Below, one piece after another: positions 1 to 12,010 of a stretch of 64,000 nt of DNA. Position numbers and translations under genes: made by a program. Within the stretch, counting starts at the first letter, position 1. The number at the start of each line of letters is the position of its first letter. The stretch is from Cryptomeria japonica (taxonomy: Eukaryota > Streptophyta > Pinopsida > Cupressales > Cupressaceae), in NCBI RefSeq assembly GCF_030272615.1, contig NC_081412.1, positions 475,919,657-475,983,656 on the forward strand, given 5' to 3'. A model generated the notes under the pieces. It had not been told where the DNA came from, did not search any database, and worked only from the letters and a program-made list of their open reading frames with translations.

Positions 1-860
1 TGTATTAATTGAAACAGTTTAACCCTTTTAACATGTTTCATAGCAAACCTACACTTTGTATGCAATCTTATTGTTACAGTTCAATTACTGAGGTGCTGTG
101 ATTTTCAAAAGTATTCCGACGAAAACAAAATTGGTTTTTATTTATGTATTATATTAAAATTTTAGAGTTTCCTCATGAACATTTAAACTTAGAAGGATTT
201 AAAAATTCGATACAAGAGTACTGGACATAATTTATGGAGATAGAACCAAACCTCTCTCCCATGACTTCAGATTGTTTCCATGCTCTCTAGGCTAGTAGCT
301 TTCAAACACAAAACATAGGTCTTATAAATTCTATCCCAACATTAATTAGTTCCTTTCTCTTCTTTTTCATCCTTTTGGAAAGAGAATTGGAAATTGTTAG
401 GAGTGAACATCTTCCTAGGTGATTTGTTAAAATACAATGGGGAACTCAATCAAATTTTAATTCACTTCGTTTTAAGTTATTATCACAATTCATTGAATTA
501 TACTTACAGAAGGATTATATTTCCAAGGTAAAATATTAGTATCTTTCTTGGGTGATATTAGATAGCAGGGTCTCTTGGCTTAGACAAAATCACCCTCTCA
601 TTGTATTCAAAGTAGATGCATAGCAAAGATAGATGCATCAATCGTTAAATCATAAACAAACACAAGCTCAAAAATTGTGTTACCAAGTACACTTGGAACC
701 TAGCCTGTAACTAACTAGTTCATACTAGATATTGTTTGGGTATGGTATTCAATTCTATTAGAATCTACAAAATAAATATTAACCTAGAAATTAATGTAAG
801 TGATAACATTTTTAAAATTGTTAAATATAATTGATAATAAAATCAAAATAGCATAACATA
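1..860. other. No recognisable gene; AT-rich DNA
   Basis: I see no conserved coding, RNA gene or element border here. Short open frames are scattered and show no family motif. Confidence 0.5.
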
Positions 861-889
861 GTTGATTTCATAACCTATTTGAAAGGTGA

Positions 890-1300
890 GAGTCCACAAA
901 CAGATGTGAAATGTTTAAGTACCGGCCTCCCAATGAAGTGGATCTCATAGACATGAAGAATCCTATATAGAGAATCATTGAGAGCCCTTGAAGAAGCAAA
1001 TTTGAACTTCGATGAAGCAATACATGATGGAGGAATATCTTGCAAGAGGAAATCAAAGTCATTATGGTGTCATCTAGATCTGAAATGTGGTCTGCTTTTC
1101 AAAAAAGTAAAGATGCTTGATATGAATGTGTCCTAGTGGGGTGAATCTAGAAGACATATAATCCTATTGCAAAGAATCATGGAAAGTTCTAGAAGAAGCA
1201 ACTTTTAATTCTGAAGTAGCAACGTGTATAAGAGATGTTCTCATTTGTAGATGGAGTATCAAGAGGAGGATAACTAGTCCATGGACCATGTCATTGTTGT
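890..1300. repeat. Diverged tandem duplication, about 200-bp period
   Basis: Two segments, about 936-1090 and 1136-1290, share the same order of words (for example 'aatcctat', 'agaatcat', 'gaagaagcaa' and a later 'gaagcaa' or 'gtagcaa'). I estimate roughly two thirds identity. No protein explains it. It is probably an old tandem duplication inside an unidentified repeat. Confidence 0.4.
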
Positions 1301-2490
1301 TAAATACCTATGCTTTTGTTCATAGTCACTTGGTGTAGGAATGAATTCAATGAGATAGGGTAGGAGATCCTACATAATGTAATTTTTCACTATCCCTTGT
1401 TTCGAGTACAAATGGTTCACTAAATTTATCTTGACAATAGAATGTCAGAATTTAATACCATAATCCATGATGAAAACTGCCAAAAATGGAAATTTATCTT
1501 AGTTCGCAATTACAAAATGCTTTTGTATAGGCCTCTCAAAGATTAAGTACATCAAATTGAGACTTTATAAATTGAGTGTATGTATTAGCAATCTCCCAAA
1601 TTGTTCAATGGTCTCCAAACCTTGTGAATTTTTTATTTTTATTTTAACTCAAATATGTATGGTATAGGCATATCATTGGTTGTGTGATTTTTTTTTTCCT
1701 TAAATGCTTCTACGACCAAAAGAGACAAGTTTTAGATGAAAATGGGGTCTTATGGGCCTTTTTGACACAATGGTAGGTTCTTTAGACCTGAAAATGCCCC
1801 AACAAGTAGTCGATTGCCTTAAGTTACAAACAAATCCTTGTTTGTGAGCATGCTTCTTGATCTCCAATTTTGGTGGAATGAAAGATAATATTGATTTTCT
1901 CAAGCCTTTTGGATGCTTTGGAACCACCAAAAAAAAACTACTTTGATCATTGAAATGTTGTAGTGACTTGGATTAAAAAAGAAAACTAAGTCTAAACTTT
2001 AGAAGTTAGTTTTTTCTTGTCAAATTGTTTTCAATTTTCAAATCATCCAAGGATGCAAGAGGAGTATATTTTGTTATGACAAGATAAAAAAAAAAACTTA
2101 GAATCTTTTGAAACCATTGAAACATGGGGACCCCTTCCCCCCTCCAAAATCCCTATTTTTTCAGGATGCAATACTTAGGGGAAACATCCCCTTACCGCAC
2201 CACTTAGGGACGTCCTAGGGACTCCAAGGAGTCTCTTGACCATCTTGAGGTTGCCTATGAGTCTCCCATGGCCCCCAATTAAAAACTACAATTCTAAACA
2301 AAAATGGTGAAATTATTGTGAAAATGTCATCCGTATTAAAGGTTTGGCAATGCCCCCTAACCTTGATGGGGGTTCTGCCCCAAACCTCCCACAAGGGGAA
2401 CTACCCATTGACCCCAAACCTCTACCCACCATTCTTATTGTTAATGCAATCGTTTCCATTTTTTTTATGTTGACTAGTTTAAACACTTAG
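1300..2490. other. No recognisable gene; C-rich patch at 2115-2420
   Basis: The stretch is AT-rich apart from a patch with runs of C and G around 2125-2420. No coding motif or terminal repeat could be identified. Confidence 0.4.
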
Positions 2491-2569
2491 TATGCCAAAG
2501 TTTCATCTGCAATTCTTATACTTATTCTTAGTTTGTTCCCAAAGATCCAAAACTCTACCACCATTGTTA

Positions 2570-2735
2570 ATGTTCAAATTTCAATGGGCAGACATGTATG
2601 CAACATGTGGAAGCAGAGACAGGGTACGTGAACTGTTTGACAAAATTCCTCCAAGAAATGTGTCTCATGGACTGTGATGGTCGTTGGATATGCAAAATTT
2701 GGACTTGTTGAAAAATTTTACAACCTTTGCCAGCA
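2570..2735 (+). pseudogene. PPR-repeat gene fragment, frameshifted
   Basis: The frame starting inside 2492-2677 reads D-MYATCGSRDRVRELFDKIP-PRNVS. This is a plant pentatricopeptide repeat of the DMYAKCG...A..LFD.MP.RN(V)VSW type. The TGG of the usual VSW motif and the following 'VMVVGYAKFGLVEKF' are present only in the next frame, so one frameshift lies near 2660. PPR proteins bind organellar RNA. Only about one and a half repeats remain, with no start codon or flanking repeats, so this is gene debris. Upstream residues 2492-2590 do not look like PPR. Confidence 0.75.
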
Positions 2736-2789
2736 TCCTCCCCACCTGTGCCAAAATGGGAACCTTTAAAATAGGGAATGGACATTCAT

Positions 2790-4080
2790 TTAAGCATAAA
2801 GGAATATAGCTGAGATCACTGGGATCCACATCTTTTCTTGTGTTTTCATCTATTACATAAAGCCACTGGTTCTACGATTTTATTTATGTCTTCCTGGGCA
2901 ACTATTATGTCTTTGACATTCAATTTTTCTCAGCTTTCTTCAAATTACAGAAAAAAAAGAAAAAGAATAGGTTAGATGGAGGAAAATATAAATCCATGAT
3001 TTGGGTTAAATCTAGGTTATTGTTATATAAACAAAACAATGTATCTTTCTGTGGAAAATTTAAAAGTTAAATCATCTGCACATTTTGACTATTCATGTGG
3101 GTGGATTGCCCATGTTAAGCACCGTACTCATCTACTTTAATGGTGTTCTTAAAGATACTTTGTCCCCATGTTCCAGCTTTCAGCTCTGATCTTTTCATCT
3201 ATGTTGCTTGGTTTTTTAATTTTTTTGTGAGTGCTTTGTAAAATTTATTTCTATGGTTTGAAGATTTCACAACATTATTATCTTTGCGAATCTTCCAACT
3301 CGAGCTTGAAAACTCTGTTCCAGCTGGAAAATCTCTTGGTATTTTATTTTGTTTTAAGATAGAAAATTGAATTTGTAACTAACAAATATTATGGTTTCAA
3401 TGTTCACAAGTTATCTTTACTATTAAGTTAAGAATTCCCTCAAACTCCAGGATTTTATCAACATTTGAGGTAACACAATCGCTGCACTTTTTTAAACTTT
3501 GATGTTTTGTTTCTTAATTTCTGAGGTTAAATTCTGTATTTAAAGCACTATTGTGCAACATGATTGCACAAGATTGATGCTCATAAAAGTTTACATTGTA
3601 CAGACTTCAGGAAAGGTACTGGAAATGTTTATATATTCATAACATGTCATGGAAATAAACTTCATAGTGCTGAGGTTGACTCACTTATTCTTTCTTATCA
3701 ATAAGTTGATTATCTATTCTTTCTTATAATAAGTTTTATCTTACCAAAGCTATCATGCATTAATAGATAAGACATCAAGGATAATTACATCTACATCAAG
3801 GAAAGTAGTTCAATCAACATCAGTACTCATAAGAGCAGATCAACTCCTAATATATATATCAACAATCAGGCAAACAGATCAGATATGAAATTATTGTTTA
3901 CTACAGGCAATAGTAATCTTACTCCATTTGTGGTATGTAGCATAATAGTACTCTTATGGTTAATTATTCTCATATAGACATAGATAATAATATGCAATGC
4001 AATATTATACTTGATACATAACCTCCCCTACATTGGATATGAGAAATAATATTGAATATCTGATTCTTAAATTGCTGCAA
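2790..4080. other. No recognisable gene
   Basis: AT-rich DNA with no coding motif, RNA gene or element terminus that I can recognise. A small near-repeat ('attctttcttatc') occurs around 3687-3730. Confidence 0.4.
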
Positions 4081-4119
4081 TCAATCATGAGGGGGTTAAT
4101 AGGGGAATACAAGGAGGGT

Positions 4120-4470
4120 AAACTGTGATGAGGTCCTCTTCTAAATACACTACCCCATGGTGGATGACTGATGTGTCTGCCACATGTGGGCCAAGGGTGG
4201 CAAAGGTGTATCCTACCCTTGGGCTTAGAAGGGAGGGATGCTCAGGACACCCTATTGTGGTTTCCCCATCAACCTCTACCATTGTGATTAAAGGGGTCTC
4301 AACCATAGAAGGGTGGATAAGGTAGCATGGATAGGGAGGGCAGGTACAAGTTTACCCACTAAGCACACCACCTCATATGGATGGTGGACTGCCACATGAG
4401 GCCAAGAGGGATGGTATATCCACTCTTGGGCTTAGCATGTGGACAGCTTCGAGTGCCCTATCATGTTTCT
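4120..4470. repeat. Diverged tandem repeat, about 220-bp period
   Basis: Two copies, roughly 4140-4290 and 4345-4470, share 'gccacatg', 'ggccaag', 'tatcc', 'cttgggcttag' and 'ccctat' in the same order. They are GC-richer than their surroundings. The two opposed open frames here (4085-4306 minus, 4125-4325 plus) follow from that composition and match no family I know. Confidence 0.4.
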
Positions 4471-4479
4471 CATCCAAGC

Positions 4480-5550
4480 CCTATTATGGTTTAACTCCAA
4501 TTATGCATTATAGATATTGTGTAGTTCACATAAAATTGAAATAGTTATGAATATATGCTATCTAAACCTAGTTGAAATGGTTTCTCTATGAATTATACTT
4601 TCAATACTTGTCTAACATGATTGCAGGTTTTATCTTGATGAAAACATTTTATTGATAAAAATCTAAACGAGGTGAAGCACACCAGCTAGAGGAATATGTG
4701 GACTAAAGAAACAAACCTGTGGATAAATCCAAACATGGCGGAATCCTTGCTGTAGCTTTTGTTCTTTGTAAGCATTCAGAAAAAACGTTGAATTTGTGAT
4801 CTATAATTTACGTGTTTCTCAATTTGGTTGACATCTTCAAAATAGACTAAAAAACTTATTTTTAGTACTATGTGTTATTATACTTACCTTTTAATGTTCT
4901 TTAAATAAAGAATGGTTGTAGACAACAAAGTTCCTTGCAAATAGAAGAAGCTCGGTTTTTCTTTTGTGACTTTGTCTGTTATGTCTGATTGTCAACAAAA
5001 TACAGAGACATACTGAAGATGATTATGGTTCATTGTTGTTTTTTTAGTTGAAACCATTATTATGAATTTTATGAAATTTTTTTTAACATTGACATGGTCA
5101 AAGCCTTAACTATGCATAGTGTTCTCTTCTGATTATTATCTTACCCCACCTTTTCCATTTTAATTCATTTTAGTTTGATTCAATCTTTTAGTCAAGTTTA
5201 ATGATAGTTTCTATTATGCGTTTTTAATAACAAAGATTAGATGTAGACATTTGCTTGTCCTTCTATGTTAGTGTGTTCTTACGAGGTCAATTCTTTCTTA
5301 TCTCAAGAAACCTCATTGACCTACAAATTCTTATACTACGCTACTTACTACCATTGATATCTTAACAAAAGTACACAAACATGTAAGGTAAAACTCTCTC
5401 CAGAGAAGCCTAAGAAATAGTGTAACTAAAATGCCTTGACCTCTTGCCAAGCATTCGATAGGTAAAAGTCTTAAATCCTGTCCAAATCATAGGATAGACA
5501 TTCAAATCCTAAGATCATTAATTCCCCTAATAAATGGATCCATGGTAGAA
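4480..5550. other. No recognisable gene
   Basis: AT-rich, many stops in all frames; I see nothing supportable. Confidence 0.4.
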
Positions 5551-5574
5551 GCCTATAGAAAATGTGTTCCACAA

Positions 5575-5935
5575 CAGACAGGCAGATTCAAATTCAATTT
5601 TGACATTGCTCCAAAGGACAACCCAGGTATTGCAGGAAGTGGAGGACTCATTATGGATAGTGAATGTAAAGCCCTTCACATTATTAAGCTTTAGCCCTCC
5701 ACTTTGGCATTAGGGGACTAGAGATAGAAGAACGCTCACTCCTTGTGATCAAAGGAATGCAAAAGAAGGGAGTGACCAGCAAGAGGTTATATAATATTAG
5801 AACAGTATCAGTGCTTAGCACAGACATAACTTTTGCACATTGTTATGAATAGGCAAAGTTGGCAAACAAACCAGAGGAACTCCTCATCTCCAGAGGAACC
5901 CTTCAAAGCAATCAAATAATTTACTAATGTCATTA
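5575..5935 (+). pseudogene. LINE RNase H domain fragment (LINE-3)
   Basis: The plus strand reads GRFKFNFDIAPKDNPGIAGSGG, the plant LINE-type RNase H start (G.FK.NFDGA..GNPG.AG.GG), keeping the first catalytic Asp of NFD. After a frameshift near 5690 it continues as ALHFGIRGLEIEERSLLVIKGMQKKGV, the region around the second and third helices. It ends with a degenerate ANKPEELLISRGT, where RNase H domains usually read N..AD.LAN.G. At least three stops interrupt it. It is a remnant of a plant L1-type LINE whose reverse transcriptase part is gone. Confidence 0.6.
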
Positions 5936-6307
5936 CAGAACTATCTGAAAGCAAACACTGGATTTCACTTATAAGACGAATAATTTCAATAATTTGAGCG
6001 AACAGCCGTCTGACATCCCATGTTTAAACCTTTCCCGCTAGCATGCAAATATGTAAACTAAGCTCTAAGGACCAGGAAAATAAACAACTATAAGCAATCT
6101 GATCTGTACAATAGAAAACTAGGATCATATAGAACCTATGTTTTTGTTGTAATTAATCAGCCCTGACCAAATAAAAGAATGTGATAACATAGAACCTATT
6201 GTTTTATGCTCAGAAACGACAGTGGAATTCAACTTGCAATACTGTTATTTCCAGAGTTTACAAAAATTCTTCCCGACTTGTTTAGATTCTGATGTTCATG
6301 AAATATG

Positions 6308-6625
6308 CAGGGTTGGGTGTTATTAACAGTACAAGCACATTTTTCTTCACTAAAGCCTCCGGCATGTGACATGGGAAGTGCATACAAAGCTAGTATTTGC
6401 AAGCAGGTGGAAGGTGGACAAACTATAATACTCTACACTGGTATGTATGTCATGGCTCTTGGTGTTGGAGGCATTAAGGGCTCTTTGCCTATTCATGGGG
6501 TAGAACAATTCGATGAGAATGATGGAAAAGAGAGAAAGCTGATATCAAATTTCTTCAACTAGTTTTTGTACAGCATAAGCATTGCACTTGTATTAGCTTT
6601 CTTTCTATCATATACACTATATGCA
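6308..6625 (+). pseudogene. One exon of an NPF/PTR (NRT1/POT) transporter, broken
   Basis: After an intron-like acceptor (AAATATGCAG) the frame reads GWVLLTVQAHFSSLKPPAC, then LYTGMYVMALGVGGIKGSLP, then HGVEQFDENDGKER and FFN. The GVGGIKGSLPxHGxEQFDE block is diagnostic of plant NPF transporters (proton-coupled carriers of nitrate, peptides or hormones) and is closest, from memory, to the NPF4 group. The FFNW motif reads FFN-stop because TGG became TAG at 6560. The helix after it (SISIALVLAFFLSYTLYA) survives, then similarity ends without the remaining membrane helices. The retained splice acceptor points to a genomic fragment, not a processed copy. Confidence 0.8.
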
Positions 6626-6639
6626 AAATTAACTCGTTG

Positions 6640-7180
6640 TCTCAGATCAAATAATAGTTTGTTTGCATGATGACATTTTATAATGTACAATAATGGATTT
6701 ATGCTTTCATCAGGCTTTAATTATTAGCCACTTTTCTACAAAACCTTCTTTCTGCAATCATTGACATATTTTTAATGTTTATTGTAAAATTTACATAGTG
6801 TGGCAAAGTTTTATTTACAGTTGTTATACTTATTCTATACACATCCTTTTATAATTAATTTTTTAAGTTGTATATATATTTGCATCCCACCCCGCCCCCT
6901 TCGTCATCCCCCTGTTGTCCCCAAACTTAAGCCCTTGGTATGTTAAGATATGAAAGCTCACAATAGTTTCATTTGATATGTTAATCAAGGAAAAACCTAC
7001 AACATATAGCTTCCAAGATTCCAAATCCATGAGGATCATGAAGAGGTAGAAAACCAAAAAAATAAATTGCTTATCCAAGTTTCCAAATTTGTGACAAGGA
7101 AAAAGTAGAATCTCAATCAAAAAAGGAGAATGTGCAACTCATTATCTTATTCTACCTAAGTAAAAATATTACGTAATTAA
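6640..7180. other. No recognisable gene
   Basis: AT-rich DNA. The 85-residue minus-strand open frame at 6863-7120 has no family motif and is probably chance. Confidence 0.4.
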
Positions 7181-7185
7181 GCTTT

Positions 7186-7480
7186 TTAATAGTGGAATAT
7201 CACACTTAGGATAAAACATATCCAAGGTAAATAAAATATTACATTGATAGGCTTCATTGGTTGCTCTAAAAGTGGTGTCTTATGAATTATGTTCTTGGAT
7301 ACTAAAGTTTCCAAATTTTGGGCACTCTTGATAGCTTCTCGTAGAGATTGTGATTTGAAGGCTTTAACCAAACCATTCAATGGTTTCTGTTGATGTGTTT
7401 TTAATGCACTATGCAACACAAAATAAAATACTAAGTATTCTATCCTCTCTTGAACAAAATCCTCCCAAGTGATAAACTAC
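7186..7480 (-). pseudogene. Ty3/gypsy gag fragment
   Basis: The minus strand carries W.DF.QERIEYL followed by PLNGLVKAFKSQSLREAIKSAQNLE. This matches the end of the plant gypsy capsid domain (F...L...L...V....P.SL.EA...A..LE). The frame closes soon after, and no zinc knuckle, protease or LTR is found near it. It is an isolated remnant of a gypsy element. Confidence 0.5.
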
Positions 7481-8150
7481 GTGATCAAATGGGATGACTC
7501 CAAGATTCCAATAGTCAGGTCTTGACTTTATATTGCAGATAGACTCAATGATTGTGATGTGATATCTGTTGGAATCACAAGGGGGACTTACGTTGCTTGG
7601 GTCAAGACCTATCCATTCTCATGTTTCATGATTGATTTACACTCCATGATTTAGGTCATCCTTGAGAAACATCTCAACTTAGCCAAATTTTTATTTTTGT
7701 ACCCTAATTCTTTAATTTTGACCCCTTACTAGCATTGCCTTAGGTTTTATTGGAATTCTTTCTTGTCTAGCATGGGCACATTTCTAGGGTTCATTTGCAC
7801 AAATTGCTCTTGATGAGCAAGCTAGTATCATGACCATGACTTAAACAAAATTTTAACTTAGTCAAATTATCTCCTCCAAACTTCTATGAGCTCATCACCT
7901 TCATTCTTCATCATTTGGATGTCTTTTGTCATTGGAAGGTAATTCTTGACCACCATACCTCAATCTTGAGCTATGCTACCATAAAACCCTAGAACCTAGT
8001 CATGTTTACAATTGAGATCTTGGTGACTTGATCACTTAATACAGCTTAATCATGCAGGTCTCATCTAACTCTGACTCCAACACTTAATCAAATCAACCCT
8101 AGCAGCCAAGTACTTTGGGAAATATCTTGCAACTTGACAAAATGGGTAAT
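7480..8150. other. No recognisable gene
   Basis: Possibly more of the decayed gypsy element to the left, but no motif is readable. Confidence 0.35.
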
Positions 8151-8163
8151 GATGGAGGAATGG

Positions 8164-8352
8164 AAGGTGAGACCTATAGAGGTGAGAGAGAGAGAGAGGG
8201 TGAGAGGAAGAGATAATTACCTGGAGAGGGTAGAGAAAGAGAAGTAGAGAGGGAGAGAAGAAGAGAAGGATGGAGAAAGAGACCTTGAGAGGGGAGAGAG
8301 AAGAGAGATAGTAGAGAGGGATAGAGAAGAGATATAGAAGAGAGATACCAAT
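8164..8352 (+). repeat. GA-rich polypurine tract
   Basis: About 190 bases made almost entirely of A and G, in imperfect GAGA, GGGAGAGA and GAAGAGA units, interrupted by a few pyrimidines. Such tracts can form triplexes and can bind plant GAGA-binding proteins, but no gene lies next to it. Confidence 0.85.
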
Positions 8353-8384
8353 GTCAATCTTCTTCTATAAATTTTTTTTTTCTA

Positions 8385-8723
8385 AAAAATCGGCCTACCA
8401 TCGGAATTCTGACACCAAACGGTAAAATTTCGACAGAGGAGTGTCGTCAGATGCACAACATCCTCGTCGGAACTCTCCTGGAGGCCGTCATTGGTGTCGG
8501 AATTCCGACAGTAGGCTTAGATTGCGATGGTATTCTTTCGGGGTATGAGCATCCATGGCGGTTGTCGAAAAGGTTGGAGGTGATGTCGGAATTGCGACGA
8601 CCACAAGGAAAGTCAAAACTTTCGACACAATGTTTTCGATGGCTTTTTTTTTCGGTAGTGTGACGAAATTTCATCAGAATTACAACTATTTGCCATCAAA
8701 ATTTTGACCCGAATGTACTAGTG
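8385..8723 (-). mobile_element. CACTA-like DNA transposon end with subterminal repeats
   Basis: On the minus strand the segment begins CACTAGTACATTCGGG at 8723, the hallmark CACTA terminus. Subterminal copies of a TCGGAATTnCGAC-type motif follow: the perfect palindrome GTCGGAATTCCGAC near 8495, plus variants near 8399, 8464, 8584 and 8675. The terminus cuts straight into the reverse-transcriptase frame of Copia-0. The opposite CACTA end and a transposase were not found, so this is a truncated or non-autonomous copy. The opposed open frames at 8447-8674 are by-products of the GC-rich repeats. Confidence 0.55.
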
Positions 8724-9549
8724 TACCTTTTTGAAATCCTTTCTTTAGCAAATACCTATCAAGACTTGCATACCAAGCTCTAGAATTTTGCTTCAATCCA
8801 TAAAGTTCTTTCTTCAATTTGTAGACCATATCTAGAGTATCTAATAGATTGAATCCTTTCGGTTGTTTTATATCTACTTCCTCTTTTAGTTCCCCATTCA
8901 AGAATGCAGACTTCACATCCATCTAATACACCTTGAAATCCTTGTGTGCTGCAAAAGATAGAAACATTTTGATAGCTTCCATTCTCACTACAGGATAATA
9001 AGTTTCCTCAAAATCTATATCTTCTACCTATGAATAGCCTTTACATACAAGTCTTGCCTTATTTCTAACTGTGTGACCATCTTCATCCAAATTGTTTTGA
9101 AATACCCATTTAGTTCCTATCACATTTTTGTTAGCTAATCTTGGGACAAGTTCCCAAGTCTGATTCTTCTCAATCTATTTGAATTCTTCTTCCATTGTTT
9201 TCATCCAATGCTAATCTCAACAAGCATATTTTATTGTTTTTAGCTTTATTTCTAAAATTAAGCATAACTTCACTTGTTCTTCTACAAATTTACACTTTGT
9301 GATAACACCTCTATTATTTTCTCCAATGATTTGTTTCTTTGAGTGATTCTTCTCCATGTACCTTAGAGTCTTAGGAGTAGTTTTTGAAGCATCTTCCTTA
9401 TCATCCTATACTTTTATTTCTTAAGGATTTTCATATTTTGATTTATTGGTACACTCATTAAATTCATATCCTATCTCTATAATTTTATTCTTCAAAGTGT
9501 TTTCATCAACCTTCACATTTGTGCTTTCAACAATTCTTCTCAGTCTTTT
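8724..9549 (-). pseudogene. Copia-0 pol: integrase tail and reverse transcriptase start
   Basis: Reading down from 9549 are the IVES.NVKVDE link after integrase, then WMKTMEEEF, NQTWELVPR, GTKWVF, NKARLVCKGY and [16 protein letters not shown]. These are the standard copia RT opening blocks, ending at [11 protein letters not shown]. The [10 protein letters not shown] block holds the first catalytic Asp of RT. The YVDD box should follow but is absent because the frame is cut by the CACTA end. Several in-frame stops, such as one after KGYS, show decay. Confidence 0.8.
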
Positions 9550-9554
9550 GCTAT
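9550..9554. repeat. 5-bp target duplication of Copia-1, left copy (GCTAT)
   Basis: GCTAT just outside the left TG end pairs with GTTAT at 15877-15881 outside the right CA end. One transition separates them. Five bases is the normal copia duplication length. Confidence 0.7.
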
Positions 9555-10814
9555 TGTTGGATAATGTTGGTTATTGTTGCTACTAGGATATGTTGTTGTC
9601 ATTGATGTAAACATATTCTTGTGTATTGCTATGGTGATTGCAGATTGGGAAGATCTTATCATCTGGTTTGTAGTGTTGGTTTGTTGATCACTATTTTGTA
9701 GATTTCAGTATATCCTTTGGTATCTTCCGGTGCGATCAGATCTTATGCTGAGTTTTTTGGATATTGCTTGGGATGGTCTTGTGTATCTTCATGTTAGATG
9801 GATCATGATTTGGTGCTCTACAAGCTATCTTTCATTGTGATAGTTGTTGATTTGTTGTGTTCTTGAGCTTTCAAACGTTCACCGATGAAGATTTGATAAG
9901 TGGTGTTGGTGTAGTTATTCTTGGTGATTCTAACATGCTTGTTGGTGTTTCTTAGTTGTGTCCTATTTATTTTGGTGATCTGCATTGATTGTTGTGTGAA
10001 CTTTTGGTGGTTTCTATCAATTGGTGATGATTTTCATGTTATGCAGTTTTCCTGGTGGTGTAGAGTGTTGCAATTGATCTTGGTGTGATTTCTAGTGGAG
10101 ATGGGTATTTCTGAATTTGTTTTAGGACCATGCTATGCTATTTAAATCACTATATTGGTTCGGTGGTCACTCTTTGTATTGTGTGATATGTAATTTTATA
10201 ATTGAAGGTTGAGGGTTTAGCTGACCTTGTTATCATGGTTGATGATCTGTATATATAGGTGACATATTCATGTAATTTATGTGTCGATTTTATGTCTACA
10301 TTATCAAAGAGTTGTTTATGTGTGAACAAGTGATTTATCCTTGGGTGTTGAGTTTGAGGTGAGATTGGTGTTGCAAGGCATACATATGTGCTTATCCAAA
10401 ATTGTATTTAGACTTTTGGAGATGTTATTCTTTCAGTTCATTTCTTCCAGATTATAGTCTAAATCTTATTGTCAGTTAGTGAGACTTCCCTGAGGGTTGT
10501 AGCCTTTCGAGCCATTATATTTGAGTAGTGAGCTCTAGGTAGTGTGCCTGAATGCAGGTGCATTCCCCATTGTAATATTTTCACATACTACCGCAGAGTA
10601 TCATCTTACTCTGGGTAGGTTCCCACCATGGTTTATCCCTTAACTAGGTTTTCCATGTCCAAATCCTGGTGTTGTGTGTTGTGCTTTCAATTTTCTTATT
10701 TTTCTTGTTACTACAGTTTATCAGATCTATGTTTTCTGATTAAGTTTACTTATTCTGGTGAAGACTTATTCACCCCCCCCCCCTCTCAATCTTCCTTCTT
10801 GGATGCTGCTAAAA
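9555..10814 (+). repeat. Copia-1 5' LTR
   Basis: It runs from TGTTGGATAATG to GCTGCTAAAA directly before the primer site; the usual CA end has mutated to AA, judged against the right LTR. It aligns along its length with 14628-15876, with scattered, mainly transition differences and small indels. A run of C at about 10771-10780 near its end is conserved in the partner. Confidence 0.85.
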
Positions 10815-10870
10815 ATTGGTATCAGAGCTAGATCTTCTAATAGAAGCTTAACTACTTGAGGAGATCCGAT

Positions 10871-12010
10871 ATGGTAGCTCAAGGTGTAATATTTAAGAAG
10901 GAAAGTCTAAGGTTTGATGGAAGTAACTATGCTATATGTAAGGACTAGATGGAACTGTACTTGAAATGTCTTGGTGAAGATTATTGAAAGATTACAAATA
11001 ATGCCTATAATGTTCCTCCGAATTGACTGTCTACTCTTGATGAGATCAAGGAAGATGAACATAATATTAGAGTGAAGGAAGCATTGCTTAGTCCCCTGAC
11101 TGATTCTAAAATGACAAATGTAATGGGACTTCAGACCACAAATGAGGTTTGGGTAAAGCTTGAGATTATGTATGAAGGGGATAAATAGGTGAAGGTTGCT
11201 AACTTGTAGAGTTTGAAAGGAACATATGAGATTTTAAAGATGGGAGATGATGAGAACATACACTCTTTTATGGCTAAGGTGAATGATCTTGTCCTAGGTA
11301 TCAAATGTATCAGTGGAACCACTGAGGAAGATGAAATTGTTGCTAAGTTGCTAAGATCTTTTCCTCCTTCCTATAATCATAAGGTTGCTACTATTGATGA
11401 GATCTGGAGTGTGACTACAATGACAAGAGATATGCTGGTTGGAAAGTTTGTTGCATTTGAGCTAAGGAAATTTGGAGTCACATGGAAAATATGAGACAAC
11501 ATTTAGAGCATCTACATCTGTATCTGATAAGTAGAAATATGATCTTGATGAATACAGAATATCTAGATATGAAAGAGAGAGAGAAGAGAGATGGAAGAGA
11601 AAGAAAGAGAGTTGGATGAACTTGACATACTGATTGCCCGAAGATTTCCTAAAGGTGTCAGTATGTATGATGGAAAGTTTCCTTTCAAATGTTTCTCTTC
11701 TAATAAGATAGGATATTTATCTTCTATATGTCTGGAGAGAATGGCCAAGTATGAAAGACAAGATAAGTTTGATAAGCATGATAGGAATGATAGATATGGC
11801 AAGCATGAGAAGTATGATAAGCCTTACAAGCCTAAGTGGAAGTATAGAAATCAGAAGAACTATTACTATGTTGTTGATGAGGGTATTATAGATGAAGAAT
11901 ATGAAGGAGATGAAGTTGTATTCCTTTCTAGCAAGGAAGATGGACTTGTACCTGTTGATTCCACTAGTTGTACTATTGAGGAGAAATCCCTAGTTGCTAA
12001 AGTTGAATAG
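10871..12010 (+). pseudogene. Copia-1 gag
   Basis: The frame opens MVAQGVIFKKESLRFDGSNYA, a copia gag start, and continues with SLKGTYEILKMGDDENIHSF, the gag LKM..DE.I..F block. The nucleocapsid knuckle has lost key residues: CFSSNKIGYLSSIC, where Copia-0 keeps CFICGKIGHYTSRC, so the second Cys and the His are gone. At least seven stops interrupt it, so no full protein is possible. The basic KHDRNDRYGKHEKYDK tail may be the old RNA-binding region. Confidence 0.8.

Noticed and set aside
8447-8674. Opposed open frames of 70-75 codons
   Set aside because: They lie in the GC-rich palindromic repeats of the CACTA-like end and have no family motif.
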